Positions 22,329 through 34,254 of a DNA stretch of 64,000 nt are shown here, piece by piece. This DNA comes from Amoebophrya sp. A120. Taxonomy: Eukaryota; Sar; Dinophyceae; Syndiniales; Amoebophryaceae. The DNA lies in NCBI GenBank assembly GCA_905178155.1, contig CAJINV010000013.1, forward strand, positions 1,202,392-1,266,391, read 5' to 3'. Every line of letters begins with the position of its first letter. The stretch's first letter is position 1. The notes under the pieces were generated by a model. The model did no database searches and had not been told where the DNA came from. It worked only from the letters and a program-made list of their open reading frames with translations. Position numbers and translations under genes: made by a program.

Positions 22329-25300
22329 CTACAGAAACTTCGCCCAGAAATCATCGCTGGTCAACCCATGCGTCGCCAAACTGCTGTCGTACACCGGGAT
22401 GTGCAGGTTTCTCGAAAAAACATCCCTCGAAGGTACCTTTTCTTGCAGCACGTCCACGGGTATCAAGTTGCCGAAAATTTTCCGCTCAATCAGGTCGTAG
22501 TTCTTCTTCTCCTGCACAGAATCGGTTTCGTCTCTACTTCCAATCGGCACCGTGAGCTCGTCCGCAAACCGGCATTCTTGTGGCTCAGAAAGGTCGAGAA
22601 AGCCATAGTAAAACTCCCGGCGATCCACCACGTCGTTGCAGAATAAGTTCGAGGCGTTAGTTGTGCTGCTTGCTGATTCTGGAGTTCCACTACGATCATG
22701 TTGACCAAAGCCGCCTTCAAATACGCGGAAAGCGGAATCCAAGACCGACGTGCGAGAATTATCGTGTGCAGTGGTAGTTTCCAACGTGCTTACAGGAACA
22801 CCTGCTTCCGGTGGAGGTGCTGCTGCTGTCACATTTGTGATAAACTCCTGCAGTCTTTCCTTCATAATTTCGTCTACGACCTTCACTTGTGCCGTCAGAA
22901 TACGCTGTTTGCGGCGAGAATTTTTCCTCCCTTCACTCGCAGAAGAAGTACGCGCTGTGCTATCTGTTATTTCATCCAGTTCACTTTGCAAGAGCTGCAG
23001 TTGAGCCGCCGAGACACTGGTTGCAGAGCCATCGTCTTGTGGAGAGAGAAATTTCTCTTTCCATTTCGTTATTTCCGTGGGAAATGAAATTTCGTAGCTG
23101 TATACGCGATTCTCAGCCTGTTGCAATTGGTTCTTCGGCACGTGCATCTGTTTTCCGAAGCCAAGAGTGCGGAGGAGGAAGGCTTTGTGCTGCCCACCTT
23201 TGCCGGCATGCGTACTTGAACTAGATTCGAGGCTCAGTTCAGCCTGAGGAAGTCCTGCATCGCCGCCATTTATCGTAGCGGTACCATCATTTTCCGCTGT
23301 GTTCACCGCCATCACCGAAATGTAGGCACGCTTACGTCGTGCAGATCTGCTTCCAGGATTTCCCCTGCTCCGGACGGACCGCTGAGTTCTTGTCTTAGCA
23401 GATAAATTCCCTCGCGGACACAGGCCAGCATGTTGGCAGAGATACTTCCAGTCGCGAATGGGGCAGGGGAGAAAACAGACGCGCTTTTCGGTCAAGTATC
23501 TTCGATAGCTACCCCGGAGGTCAGAAGCGATTTCGCTGGAGGTTGGGGGAATGCTGCTGGACTTCGTGTGCCGGCGGTTCTCGTACTCTTTCGAGAGGTA
23601 TTGCAAAAAGTCCGACACAGAAACAAAATCACCGTTTCCATTTTCCTTTTCATTTCTCGTCAGCGTGTCATCCGAAAAGAGCACACTGTCAAAACGACGA
23701 GCGCTTGTTCCTGGGCTGAACCACTTTCCTCCAGCGCGCAGCGCGATGGCGGTCGCGAGATCTGCCTTCTTCGAAAGCATCGACGCGTCCTGCTCTCGAG
23801 GAGCCTCTGGAGGTTCTGGGGTCGCTGCTCCAGCTGACTCCGCTTTCGCGGCCAACAGCCTTCGCACCAGCTCATCACTGTCCACTAGCAATTCCGCAGC
23901 CCGCCAGCTATTTTTCACCTGCAGTGACTGCGAATGATAAGCAACGCTCTTTTTATTGTCCTTCCCGTCTTTAAAAGCGGCTGGCGGGATAACGCGGCTC
24001 GCTTCGTCGCGTACAAGCTGCGCAGTCACACCTTCGACGTCGGTGAGTTTCTGACAGCCGAGCTTGGGCTTGCCGCCACAGGAAACCACCATCGGCGCGT
24101 GGTACCGCACGACGTTCACTTGTTCCATTTTCAGGAGTACAAAGCCCAGCAATGCCTCCATCGTCACCTCGCCGTCGCCCCATTGCTTTATCATGCCGTC
24201 GTAGTGTTTGCGAATAGACAGGTTCCAGAACGTGCGACGGAATTGGGCGGAGTCTAGCAGAGCAGCTGCTAGTCGTGAGCCTACAGCTGATCCACCAAAC
24301 GGGGTGGATTTTCTTTCACCGTTGCTACTAGTGTTTTTGAAATAGGGCTTCGCGGCGAGTTGAGCTAGAATTTGGGTGAGCAGGGCGGTATCTTGCGATG
24401 CAGCAAACGGATTGGTGTCTGCTTGCCAGGAATTATGCGCGAAGATATTGCGGCCCGCCATTCTTGACTGCGACCATACTTCTGGCACCAAAAAGCGTTT
24501 TGCGCGTTGCGCCCAAACGGTCGCGGCTCGGCGGGTGCACACCGCGTGGTGGTCACAAATGCCGCCCCAGTCGTCCCGGATGCACGGGATGTAGCAGGTT
24601 TTTTCTCTGTCCACCACATGTTGACGCCGATTGCGGCGGTTTCGGACATCAACAATGTTTCCCGATGCACGTCCAGAAACAGCGAGGACGTCCTGCGTCA
24701 TCTGGTCCACCCCCGGAAAGGGATCATCTCCCAGCCACAGGTGCTCTGGTTATCGTGAAGAAACTTGGACGAGTCACGCGAACAGATTTTGCAACGAGGG
24801 CCTTGCTGTAGTGGTCCCTACTGCCCATAGCAAAATCTATGTGCCTTGACTCAGCTGCATTTACCTGGAATACTGCTCGTGAGAACGTGATGAAACCGTA
24901 CGTCTGATTTCTTCTCTGTTCCTCTTCCGCGATCCTCCTATCGCATGGAAAATTCTGCCAGAGCTTTCAGACTTGGGTCACTTCAACATTGATTTCTGTT
25001 CCACCAAGAATCACAAGCACAACAACGAAAAATTAGAAAGGAGCGAGCCAAGTGAGGATCCAAGTCTGAAAAAATCAGCGACGAACAGACCTGTTTGTTC
25101 ACGATACATCTTCTCACACACGTAGGCATCGTACAGTTGAAAGATTGCCGACAACCGGACACCCAGCTTCAGCTCGCGGAGACGCACCGTGTAGGTGTCG
25201 TTGTGAAAGCGACTGCTGAGAGCACCACCATTCGCGGCGAAAGCAAGATGTTCGCCTTCATCTTGTTTCCCCCCCTCATCATTTCGCTCTCCGCCACCAG

Positions 25301-26201
25301 TGCGCCTCGCTCCCCCTACGCTGGTCCTCCCCCAATCTCGATGAAAGTTGAACTCTGAATCCTCGAGGCCCTCCAGGTCCCACAAATGGAAGCTTTTCGC
25401 CTTCTTCTTGATCTGTGTCTTATCAAATGTAAAAATGTCTGGGTCTGGAAGATTCTGAGACTTGTCATGCATGTTTTGCCTGGCCCATGATGTCTGTGAT
25501 GCATGCCCTAGCATCACAGATTTTTCGAGGGCTTCGCGATGCCTATTCCGCATGACAAATGCCCTCTCCGCGTAGCAAAAATTACACTCCCTTTGCTGCT
25601 CCTGCAATACAGATTTTTTTGGAATCCAAATGCAGCATCACAAGTTGCATTCTTCCAGACCCAGACATTTTTACATTTGATATGTCTCAAAGTACGGCGA
25701 TTTCTCCCATAGCTGCCTCGAACCGCTGACGAATACCAAATGTAAAAATGTCTGGGTCTGGAAGAATGCAACTTGTCATGCTAAATCTGAAGCACGTAAA
25801 AATCTGTGCTGCATGATTGCCAAAAGTCGTCCAGTTTTGACCAAGTCGGGATGGAGTTTCTCATGCAGGATAGGCATGAGAGAGATCGCACAGAATCTGT
25901 CATGCTAGGTCCCGCATTCCAGGCCTCATGGGTCATGGAAAATCTGCGTGACAAATCGCGCACTCTTCCAGACCCAGACATTTTTACATTTGATAACGAA
26001 GAGATCGATGCTATTTCTGGCGCGACGGTTGCTCGTTGCATCGGACTCGGTGTCGCTCTCGCTTCCGTTACTATGTTGCTCATCTTCAGAGTTGTTTTCG
26101 TGTAGCAGGTGCCGCAACTGCGACCTGGTCGCGAGTGGGTGCCCCGGCGCGCCGAACAAACAGACGGCATTTTGGAGCGTCGCTGGAACAAGATGGGACA
26201 T
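22329..26201 (-). CDS. Hypothetical 997-aa protein with a duplicated Cys/His motif
   Basis: Exons 26201-25996, 25728-25683, 25415-25091 and 24745-22329, all in phase. The first two introns are family-1 introners; the third (24746-25090, 345 bp) is GT-AG and joins MYREQT to EHLWLGDDPFPG. ATG at 26201 is preceded by an in-frame TAG. Residues with the pattern C-x2-P-C-x3-D-W-x3-C-x-H-x3-C occur twice (CYIPCIRDDWGGICDHHAVC and CFLPCPIRDWKYLCQHAGLC), about 390 residues apart, each followed by basic sequence; this looks like a duplicated metal-binding element. No known family recognised. The rest is soluble and mixed, with no clear signal peptide. Confidence 0.78.
25421..25682. mobile_element. Introner element, family 1
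   Basis: 262 bp, TATCAAATGTAAAAATG to CATTTTTACATTTGATA, TGTCT duplicated at 25416-25420 and 25683-25687. Excision joins WEKSPYFET to QIKKKAKSFHL in frame. Near-identical to the 2026 copy, and in the opposite orientation to the 60346 copy relative to the host gene. Confidence 0.96.
25734..25995. mobile_element. Introner element, family 1
   Basis: 262 bp, left end TACCAAATGTAAAAATG (one base off the usual TATC), right end CATTTTTACATTTGATA. ACGAA duplicated at 25729-25733 and 25996-26000. Excision joins RNSIDLFV to SGSRQLWEKSP in frame. Only 51 bp separate it from the next introner. Confidence 0.95.
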
Positions 26202-26570
26202 GGCGTTTGGTTCAAGCTACTGGCTGCACTTCCGGTCCCAACAACTCCTCGACGTCCATTTTCTACTGTTTTCGCGCAGACAAAAGGATGCACAAGGAGT
26301 AATTTGTGCGGACGTTTAGACGACCGGAGAAATGCCTTCGGCTGTCACACACTTGGGGGAGAAAATTGAACACTGTTGATGGTGTTCATGGATTTCAGAT
26401 AGGCAAAAATGTCCGCTCCATATAATCGGCTTGTAGTTTTTCATTGTTTGTTCAGGCAATATGCAACGCCCCTGGCGTTGAAAGCTACGATTATCTCCCC
26501 AGTACTTCAAAGTCCACCTTGACCACCAATTCACTTAATCTTTGTCCCGAGCAGCGTAAAGTTCCAGCTA
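26202..26570. other. Intergenic spacer
   Basis: 369 bp between the uL15m stop and the start of the 997-aa gene. Nothing recognised. Confidence 0.6.
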
Positions 26571-27904
26571 TCACGCTGGAAAACCTGCGGGGAAACCCTG
26601 CCCCTGCAGTTCACCACCACCACCATCTCCTCCTGCGTGCATCAGGTGGTTGGTTGCCAGCTGCTCCTGCAGCTCCGATTTGACCCGTTGCTCCTCCCGG
26701 ATCAGCCACAGAGGCTTGATGTACCGCACGATGCAGCCCCGGGCTTTCATCTTCTCCAGGTAGTGGATCCGCTTGCCCGGGCGGCTCATCTTGGGCAGGA
26801 TGTCAAATCGCTCTGGATGTAAATGCGCACGTAAGGCCAGCTTGGAGTAGTACACGATGGTCACGGTTCCCCCGACATTTTTCACCTGCTCGATCGTGCT
26901 CTGGTCCGCGCAGGCGACTTCGAGGTCGATCTTGTAGGGAAAAGGATAGTCATTGACGTTGAACACTTGGACCCCGGACCGCACAAACTTCACACATCCC
27001 GACTCCTTCAAATGCCTCTGCGTGATCGGAAACCGGGCGTCCAGCCGCCCGGTTTCGATGAAGTAACGGATCCGCGCAAGATTCAACGTTTCGAACATCG
27101 ACTTCGTGCGGGTGCGCGCGAGAACAGCGGCCGGCCACTTCGCGACCTGGACGTGGTTTGTTGGCGAATTATGAAACAATTATGGTTGTCATGCTCAATG
27201 AGCAAGCGCAAGTTGATGTGCACTTCTGCAGAATACATTCATTGGAAGCATTGCCATTAGTTACTTACTCTCCTCCACATCGGATTTTTCGTTTGCCCCT
27301 CCCACATGCGCTCGTCAGACCCACACTTTCCGCTCGTTCCGATCAAATGCCAAAGATTCCCACGACTCCCACTCCCGCGCGCGCGCTTCGCTCGCTTGTG
27401 CACCGGCCGCACCGGGCCACGCAGGTTTTTGGACATGATCGGAAAAAAGGGGCGGCGCTCTTGCGTCAGCCGGATGTTGAAGGGATTTGGCTGCTTCGGC
27501 CGGGGGCACTTGCGGTAAAGCTTCTCCAGAAGGGAGGGCGTGATGATTTTCGTGCTCCTCGAAGCCGCTCGTTGCGAAGCACTTGCACCATTTCCTTGCT
27601 GCGGTACCGCTAGCGGTCCTGGTGCCCGTGATGTCTTTGTGCTAAAAAGTCTGCTATTCGCCGTCGCGGAGTGGCGGGGGAGTCGGAAAGAGGAGCTGGG
27701 CGACAGGAGAAACCTCTGGCTGCCAAAGTCCTCGCCTATCGACGGAAATGCACGTGATGGATCTGCAGATGCATATAAAACGCATGTACTCCTGCTGCTT
27801 GCTGCGCGCCCTGCCCCGATGCGAATTTTGCAGAGTATCTCTGCTGCCAGTGGCCCGCCGCTCTTCGTGAATGGAGTGAGCATAGAGGGCGATACCACGA
27901 CCAT
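26571..27904 (-). CDS. Mitochondrial large-subunit ribosomal protein uL15m
   Basis: Two exons, 27904-27269 and 27146-26571, joined across a consensus GTAAGT...AG intron (27147-27268) in phase 0 (PMWRR to VAKWPAAV); 403 aa. uL15 binds 23S-type rRNA and helps assemble the large subunit. Seen: a basic Ser/Arg-rich N-terminus without acidic residues for ~50 positions, as in mitochondrial transit peptides; the RNA-binding basic stretch RPVHKRAKRARGSGSRG; the EGQTKNPMWRR element; then the family's C-terminal part (LNLARIRYFIETGRLDA, GVQVFNVNDYPFPYKIDLEV, LRAHLHPERFDILPKMSRPG). The C-terminus has a Gly-rich extension. Confidence 0.9.
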
Positions 27905-28130
27905 GGTAGGTCGTCAAAACAAAACTTCGCGAAAAAAAAACTTTGCTGCAGCAAATTGAAAAATGTATCTACTTATCTCTAGGCCGCGTGCGGAACAAGG
28001 TTGATCAATTCTGGGGGAAAGACATCAGAGCCATCAAGGTCACAACCAGGAGCTGCCAAGATCTACGAAGGATCATCTTGCACAAAGGTTACAGCATCGC
28101 AAGACCAGCTTGTATGGCAGATCCTTGCCA

Positions 28131-31100
28131 TCAAGACCGAACCATCGCGCTAAAGATTGAACGTGAAACACAGCTCTGCTGTACTAAACAATCCCGAGTC
28201 GGGTTTGCGCAGTTGCGTTTGCCGCGATCGAGATTAGATTTTCTTTTCCGATTCGAACCGCCTTCTCTTGCATTTCCATGCATTCTTTCAACGCTGTGAC
28301 CAGTTGTGCCGGCCAGTCTACTGAGGTATTGAATCCGCAAAGACCGAGCGAATTTCTCGGCGCTTGGGATAGCCCTACCTGCGGCCGAGAAACTACGCGT
28401 ATTGGAAGTATGAGTCGGGAGAAACGTGACTTCTTTCGTGGTATTTCCAAAAAGGAGAAACCCGTTATCCGAGAAGACGCCCGATGGGAAAACGTCATGC
28501 ATCTTTCCCGACAAAGACAGCGTCACGTACAAAGCCACTGCGTCGGCTTGTAGCGTCACGCGGTACAAAGTCAAGCTGCGAGTAGAAAGCGGCTTTTTAC
28601 TGGTGGGGCCGTCGCCTCCTTGAATCCGCCTCTGGTTGTCGTTTATCTCCGAAGTGACCGAAATGACGCGCACATTGGGCTCAGGCGGTAAATAGTGGAT
28701 CCACTGCTTCGGTGGGGCAAAGAGTATGACACGTTCCGGCAGCAAGATGGGCGAGACCCTCGCATTTCGTTCTTGCTCCTTTTCGTCAAGATTAACGTCC
28801 TCGATTGCCGACAGTGACGCTAGTAGAAGCGTCGTCTCCAAATCGACTTGAGGAGATGACACCTCGAGTTGCTCCTGCTGAGTTGTCTTGCCACGTACTC
28901 CAGAGGCCGCGGCCTGCGTGCCAGACCTGCCATCGATCTTCCTGTATTTCCCAAATTTCGGCTTCAAAACCACCAAAGCCCCTGGCCCGGCGGGAAGACT
29001 GAACTTCAGCCGTTCATCCGGTGGAGGTACAAAGGCTTGGTCTCGAAAAGAAAACAAGCGCAAGTGCAACAGACCGGTTACAGGCTCCAGGCTGTCGTTG
29101 CGGACATAGCAGATGACCTCCTTCTGAACATCTTTTACTTTGCTTGAAGGTGCCAGAGCAGGCTCCTCCTTTGAGTCTTTCGTGTTTTCGTAATCTGCTT
29201 TCGATTCGCTTTCGCCTTCTTTCCCAGCGGCCACCCCGCAAGCCACAAAAACGTCCCGGAACGCAAAATTTTGCAGCCAGTGATGCAGAATTTTCCACCC
29301 CCCACCGTATTCCAGTGAGCCCCACCCGCCCGTCGGCCAGATTTCGTTGAGTTGCCACAAGAGCATGCCATTCACGCTTTTATCGAACCGGAGCTGGTCG
29401 ATCCACGTGGTAACACGCAACGCCTGGCCGAGCGCGCACAAGTAAAGTTGAAGCCGAAAATTTTGCTCTGTCCGCTCCGGTTCTTCCGTGGAAAGAGCGA
29501 CAACCGGAGATGAGCGGGATTCTGTTTTGCCATGCAACTCGAGGCGATCATTTCTGTCGCCGAAGTATCCCTCCAACAGGTTCCGGCAGGCGTAGTTCCG
29601 CTGGCTCATGGGATTCTCGCCCGCACAGGCCGGCCGCACGCGATCGGTGACGTTGCAGTCCGAAGATGATGTGCCATTTCCTCCCTCCAGGGACCAGTGC
29701 TCTTTCCTGAGCAGCGGACTGAGCGTCTCGAAGCTGCTCATCGTGGAGGAGCCGAATTCGGAGACAAATCCAGGAGGTTGCGAAGGTTGGTTCGTAAGCG
29801 CCTCGGGCAGCGACAATGTTCCTGCCGCACCACGACAAGAATCCCCACCTTGAGCAAGAGTGCCGTGGTCCTTCTCAGCGTCACGGCACAAGTGAATGAC
29901 CAACGGTATTCCCACGTCGAACTCCACTACAGCGGGCGACTCCGCGTTGATGGTGTCGAATCCACTTCCGTGGAGATACGGACCGTGGGATTCGAGAGGA
30001 GTGTTGGCAGGTCCATCAGCTTTTGTTCTTTCCGCAGACTGAACTACGTCCCCTCTACGAACTTCCAGCTTCTCCCCAAGCACCGGCCTGGACGTGTCCC
30101 GCTCCACGCCCGCGGCCCACCCGTACTTGCTGGGACTCGACGGCCAGATTGCCCGGCTGGGGTCGGTGGCTGCCACGATCGTCATGGCAAAATCTATGTA
30201 GCGGTGGATATTGGAGGACGACGATCCTGCGCTTCTTGCTGCGGGTTGCGACTCCGACTGCGACTGGCCAAGCAGACCACTCTGGTCATCAGTAATATCA
30301 AACACGCATTCGTTACACGCGTTCCAGATCACCAGACTTGGATGCCGAGAAAGTCGGCGCACTTGATATTGCAGTTCCTGTTTCACGGACGTGCTGGCGT
30401 TTTTATTCTCGTCGCGCAAAACCGGACAGTGGTTGTCCTGGTCCACAAACATTAAATCGTGATACAGCAGCAATCCCAACTCGTCCGCGTAGTCGTAGAA
30501 CCGTTGGGGAAGAAACACGCCGCCACCCCAAATGCGCAAAGTATTCATGTTTACGGCCACGGCAGAATCCAGAAGACGAAGCAGGGGATCCTTGTCAGGA
30601 CGAAGCGCGCTCAACTCACGGGAAGGGCCTCGGAGTTGACGATACGCTGTCTGTTCTTGTGCTTGCGCGTCTGTAGTGGCAATCTTGGAGGGCAACGCGC
30701 CTGAGGAGTCGAACGAGTCATCAACGGTAGCCTGTTGCTCTTCTTGCATTTCATCTTGGAGACCGCTTGTAGCAGTCCTGTCGTATCTTGCTCGATCCTC
30801 CTCTTCGATCGCACGGGAAGGTGAAAACGCATTCAGCTCATCTGCGCCGCTCGTCTTTGACGCGAACTTCAGCCTGCTCTCCAAATCTGCGCCACAAGGG
30901 TTCCGCTTGCCTTGTACGCAAGACAAAGCATCGCAAATTTTCCTCTCGATGTGGGGACGGGGGTGGATTTTTCCTTACGATACGCGACTCGCTTTCTCCG
31001 CGGCCTGCATATGAACTGCAAAAGTATCGTATAAATGCATGACAAATTCCCTCAGCATGAGATTGAGCAATTAAAATTTGTAAGTATATGCGTATGTGAC

Positions 31101-34100
31101 TTAACAAAAAGATTTGTAATGCATGACTGCAATACGAGTACGATACTTTTGCACAGGATTGCTTTCTATAGTTAGAACTCCGCGCCAGCTCCTTCACGAC
31201 GATCGAACTGTCCTATCCTGTGCAAAAGTATCGGATTCGTATTGCAGTCATGCATTACAACAAATCTTTTTGTTAAGGTAAATCAGCATTGCAAATCAGT
31301 CAGGGTAGAGGAGCAATCCTCGGGCACATAGATAACAAAACGCTGCACATCTGAAAGAGTTTTTTTGAAAGAAGAAAAGAACAGACGTGCACCATCAGAA
31401 GTGTAGTGCTGGCGGTAGCACTTGTGCTGCACCATCAGAAGTGCGTAACTCGCATGCCGGGCGTGCCATGTCAGGATGTCAGGATAACGCAGAAGCTCAG
31501 TCAGTCAGTCAGCATTGCAAATTTTATCTCTCATGCTGAGAAATGCACTTATACGAGTACGATACTTGTGTAGTTCATATGTCCGGCGGGAAAATATCGA
31601 TATGAGAGTGCATAAAAACAACTCGATCTCCACGTACTACCCAGCTGCAGCCGCCCGGGACGAGAGTGCGGCTCTACTGCTGAGCGCGGAAGATAACGCA
31701 GTGGGACAGCACGTTGAACAGGAGACGGAAAATGTTGAAAAAACCCCCGCCCACGGGGGCTGTTGCCAAGACTGCTGCACGAAAAAGTGCGTGCTCATCC
31801 TTCTCCTCATATTTCTCGTTCTCGCAGGCGGTGCTTGCGTTTTAATTTTCGTTCCCTGGTTCGACGTATCAAATGTAAAAATGGCTGTGCGCAGACATCC
31901 CAGGAGTTAGTATTTGATGTGGCGAAAATCCTTGCGAACAAATTGCTGGAAGTCACCTGCGTAAGATTTGTGGTCCGATCGGCAATACCTATTGGAGCAC
32001 AACCCCTACGCAGGTGAGTTACGGATATCAGCTCATCTGCGCCGCTCGTCTTTGACGCGAACTTCAGCCTGCTCTCCAAACTTTCGGTGGGGACAAAATT
32101 CGCCCCTCGAGCCACAATCTTTTTCCCGTTCACCTCGAGGAACATAGGTCCGCGCCCGCTCCCTCGCGGGGGTGGTGGGGCAACAACCGCAGTTCCTTCT
32201 GCGGATGAAGAACTGGGCCCTTGCTCTTCCTCTTCCTGCTCAGTGCGCAATGCAAAGTGCCGGAAGCCGAATCTGCGGCGGACTTGCAGATTGACGTTCC
32301 CGGAAACTTCGAAATGTAAGTCGTACAGGTTTGCTTCACGTTTCTCCGAGGATTTTTCCCCCGTTGAAGCAGTTGTCCACAGGGCGCGCGGCCACCACAG
32401 GTCCACGTCGGTTGCGAAGAAAGAGTAGCGACAGATCCAGAGTCGGTTTTTGGACAAAATAGTCCTGTTTGTTTTGTCTGCACCGTTTTCATCGCGGCTC
32501 GGGACGCAGTGTCCTTTCAGGGTCAGCGAGCTTGCATCTTCGCGCACTGCCGTCGCCTCAGCTGTGGAGACGCTCTTGCCCACATCAGGCCGGCGCGTTC
32601 CAATCTCCTCGAAGTCTTGGTACAGTGTTGGCCGTTTCCTCCCTGTCTGGAGCTCCCTCGGATGAAGACCGTGATCCTCCTTGTAAAAAGAGCTGGCGGG
32701 CCCGCGGTTTTCCCCAGCTCCGACCGGAATCACCTGAACTCGCGCCTCGAGGCTCCTATTTTCCTCTGTGTGGTTGACCAAATCTTGGCCTGCCCTGGAT
32801 TCGTTCCAAGGCGTTTCTTCAGAAACCCAAAACCCGGCTTCGACCACAACCTGAAACGCGAGGTCCGACGGTATCTTTGCCCAACGAGCGGTCGTAGCAG
32901 CTGTCCACTTCAAAACCTTTCCTACGCCCTTCTGGTGCAGAAAAGTCGTGGGAGCGACAAAATCCACTGCAAAGGGACGAAAGTCACCGGCAGAGTTTGC
33001 CCTCTGCTCTGTGGCTGCCAGCTGTTGCTGCATTGCCGCATCGCTGATTTTCTGCTTCTCCTCGTTTGTACCGATAGCGATTGCAGCACTTCCCTTCGGA
33101 AAGAGATCGCCCACCTCGTGCACCAGATACACCGCCTTCCACAGACCAAAAGTGAACATCGCGGAGTCGGCTTCCCGGTTCACGGCGTTGCTGCCACAGA
33201 CCGAAGCACCATTGTTTGCTCCTCCACCATCAAGCGTCGGGTACCCCGTGAAGGTTTGCGAATACGGTGCCCAATCCCAGCCGCCACTGCACGCCATAAA
33301 GCGGCCATGCACCGCACCTCGCTTGCTCTTCGGGAAACGAACCTCTACGCGGAGAGTTATGTTGCTCTGGTGACTGTAGTTGTTGTGATCTCCTTCGTGA
33401 ACACTGGCAGTAGAAGTAGGCATGGTATTGTTTACGCAACCTTCATCTCCACCGGACGGTGCAGTTGTCTTTTTCGACGAACTATGATCTGCATGATATA
33501 GTGTTCCTTGCACCTCCGCAAGAATCACGTCCTGCAAATCGACGACATACCGCAAAAACTGATTTTTCGCCTCCGCGAGTTTTCTCCCGTTCACAAAAAT
33601 CTCCGCGAACATTTTGATGCCGTCGAAGACCAGCAGGGCTTTCGGAGGAGAGAAAGACGCAGTTCCTGTTCCACTTCGGCTTGTTCCAAGACCTGGGAGC
33701 GACAAAATCACGTCCTTCTGGTACACCCAATCCTGTTCCGTCCACTGCGCTTTGTGCACCAGCCAATTTCTCTCGAAGAAGATATTTCTATCGTGGCCAT
33801 GCGTCCAATTTTTCTTGGCGACTTCACTGACGACGTCGCTGGGGAGGGATACGTTCTCAATGACGAAGGATTTGTCCTCTGCTTTGATGGGACCGGCAGT
33901 GCTGTTATTTGGGTCTGCGCTGACGAAAAGTGTCCAGTTGTGGTTGAGAACCTCGTAATGGTCTTGGTCAACATCTTCGGGATGACTGTTGTACAACTCG
34001 CCGCCATGCACCAGTTGATGGTGGTTCTGTCCACGTGCAGCAATGATCGCATCGTCTCCATGAAGCGGGTACCGACGCGAAGGACTCCTTCCGTTGCGAC

Positions 34101-34254
34101 AGTCTTGTAACAAGAACTCCTTCACTTCTTTTTCCCCATCTGCCATGGCGGGCGAGGCGATGGCGAAAAAATCGAAATATACCATCCTGAAGACGAGCCA
34201 AGGCGCGAGCGCAAAGGCAGGGCGAGCACGGACGGAAAAGGATTTATTGCTCAT
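28131..34254 (-). CDS. Beta-mannosidase (GH2), interrupted by a 1.14-kb insertion
   Basis: Hydrolyses terminal beta-mannose from glycans, normally in a lysosome-like or secreted compartment. Two coding blocks, 34254-32028 and 30832-28131, are separated by an insertion bounded by a 53-bp direct repeat. Removing insertion plus one repeat (1,195 bp) restores the frame through ESLESRLKFASKTSGADEL to NAFSPSRA. Seen: hydrophobic N-terminal region with possible signal peptide, sugar-binding and immunoglobulin-like domains (ALLVFDGIKMFAEIFVNGRK, GGWDWAPYS), RIWGGGVF, the acid/base glutamate in SLVIWNACNE (codon near 30310) and the nucleophile in FVSEFG (29757-29759). Many NxS/T sites. About 1,640 aa, longer than the usual 850-950 because of low-complexity inserts. 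Stop at 28131. Whether the insertion is spliced out or the gene is disabled cannot be told from sequence. Confidence 0.9.
30833..30885. repeat. 53-bp direct repeat, left copy
   Basis: Identical to 32028-32080. Encodes SRLKFASKTSGADEL on the minus strand. Together the two copies bound the insertion in the beta-mannosidase gene. Confidence 0.95.
31214..31579. mobile_element. Introner element, family 5, nested in the insertion
   Basis: 366 bp, TATCCTGTGCAAAAGTATCG to GATACTTGTGTAGTTCATA, with TGTCC duplicated at 31209-31213 and 31580-31584. Contains a repeated GCACCATCAGAAGTG (31389, 31426) and a short (TCAG)n run near 31500. Its target duplication lies in the captured sequence, so it was there before or after capture but independent of the mannosidase. 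Confidence 0.88.
31602..31910 (+). CDS. Possible captured fragment of a single-pass membrane protein
   Basis: 102 codons on the plus strand inside the insertion, opposite to the host gene. A polar, Ala/Glu-rich N-terminal part is followed by a Cys-rich juxtamembrane motif (HGGCCQDCCTKKC) and a strong transmembrane segment (VLILLLIFLVLAGGACVLIF), then FVPWFDV. Reading runs into the lone introner terminus at 31867, so the natural C-terminus is missing. The juxtamembrane cysteines would suit palmitoylation (inference). Could be a true nested gene, but a truncated copy of a gene from elsewhere is more likely. Confidence 0.4.
   Translation: MRVHKNNSISTYYPAAAARDESAALLLSAEDNAVGQHVEQETENVEKTPAHGGCCQDCCTKKCVLILLLIFLVLAGGACVLIFVPWFDVSNVKMAVRRHPRS
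32028..32080. repeat. 53-bp direct repeat, right copy
   Basis: Identical to 30833-30885; the first copy in transcription order. Confidence 0.95.

Larger units (their letters stand above)
30886..32027. other. 1,142-bp insertion in beta-mannosidase carrying a foreign gene fragment
   Basis: Lies between two identical 53-bp repeats. In plus-strand order it holds: 120 bp of unrelated sequence; a diverged introner-like unit (about 31010-31160) with GCAAAAGTATCG ends; 50 bp of possible exon; a complete family-5 introner (31214-31579); a plus-strand coding stretch (31602-31910) with a membrane segment; and a lone family-1 terminus (TATCAAATGTAAAAATGG at 31867) without its partner. The right boundary reads GGATA next to the repeat, as introner ends do. 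Confidence 0.9.

Noticed and set aside
31010-31160. A second complete family-5 introner in the mannosidase insertion
   Set aside because: Ends resemble the family (GCAAAAGTATCG inverted), but the right end lacks ATA and no 5-bp repeat flanks it, so it is described only as introner-like.
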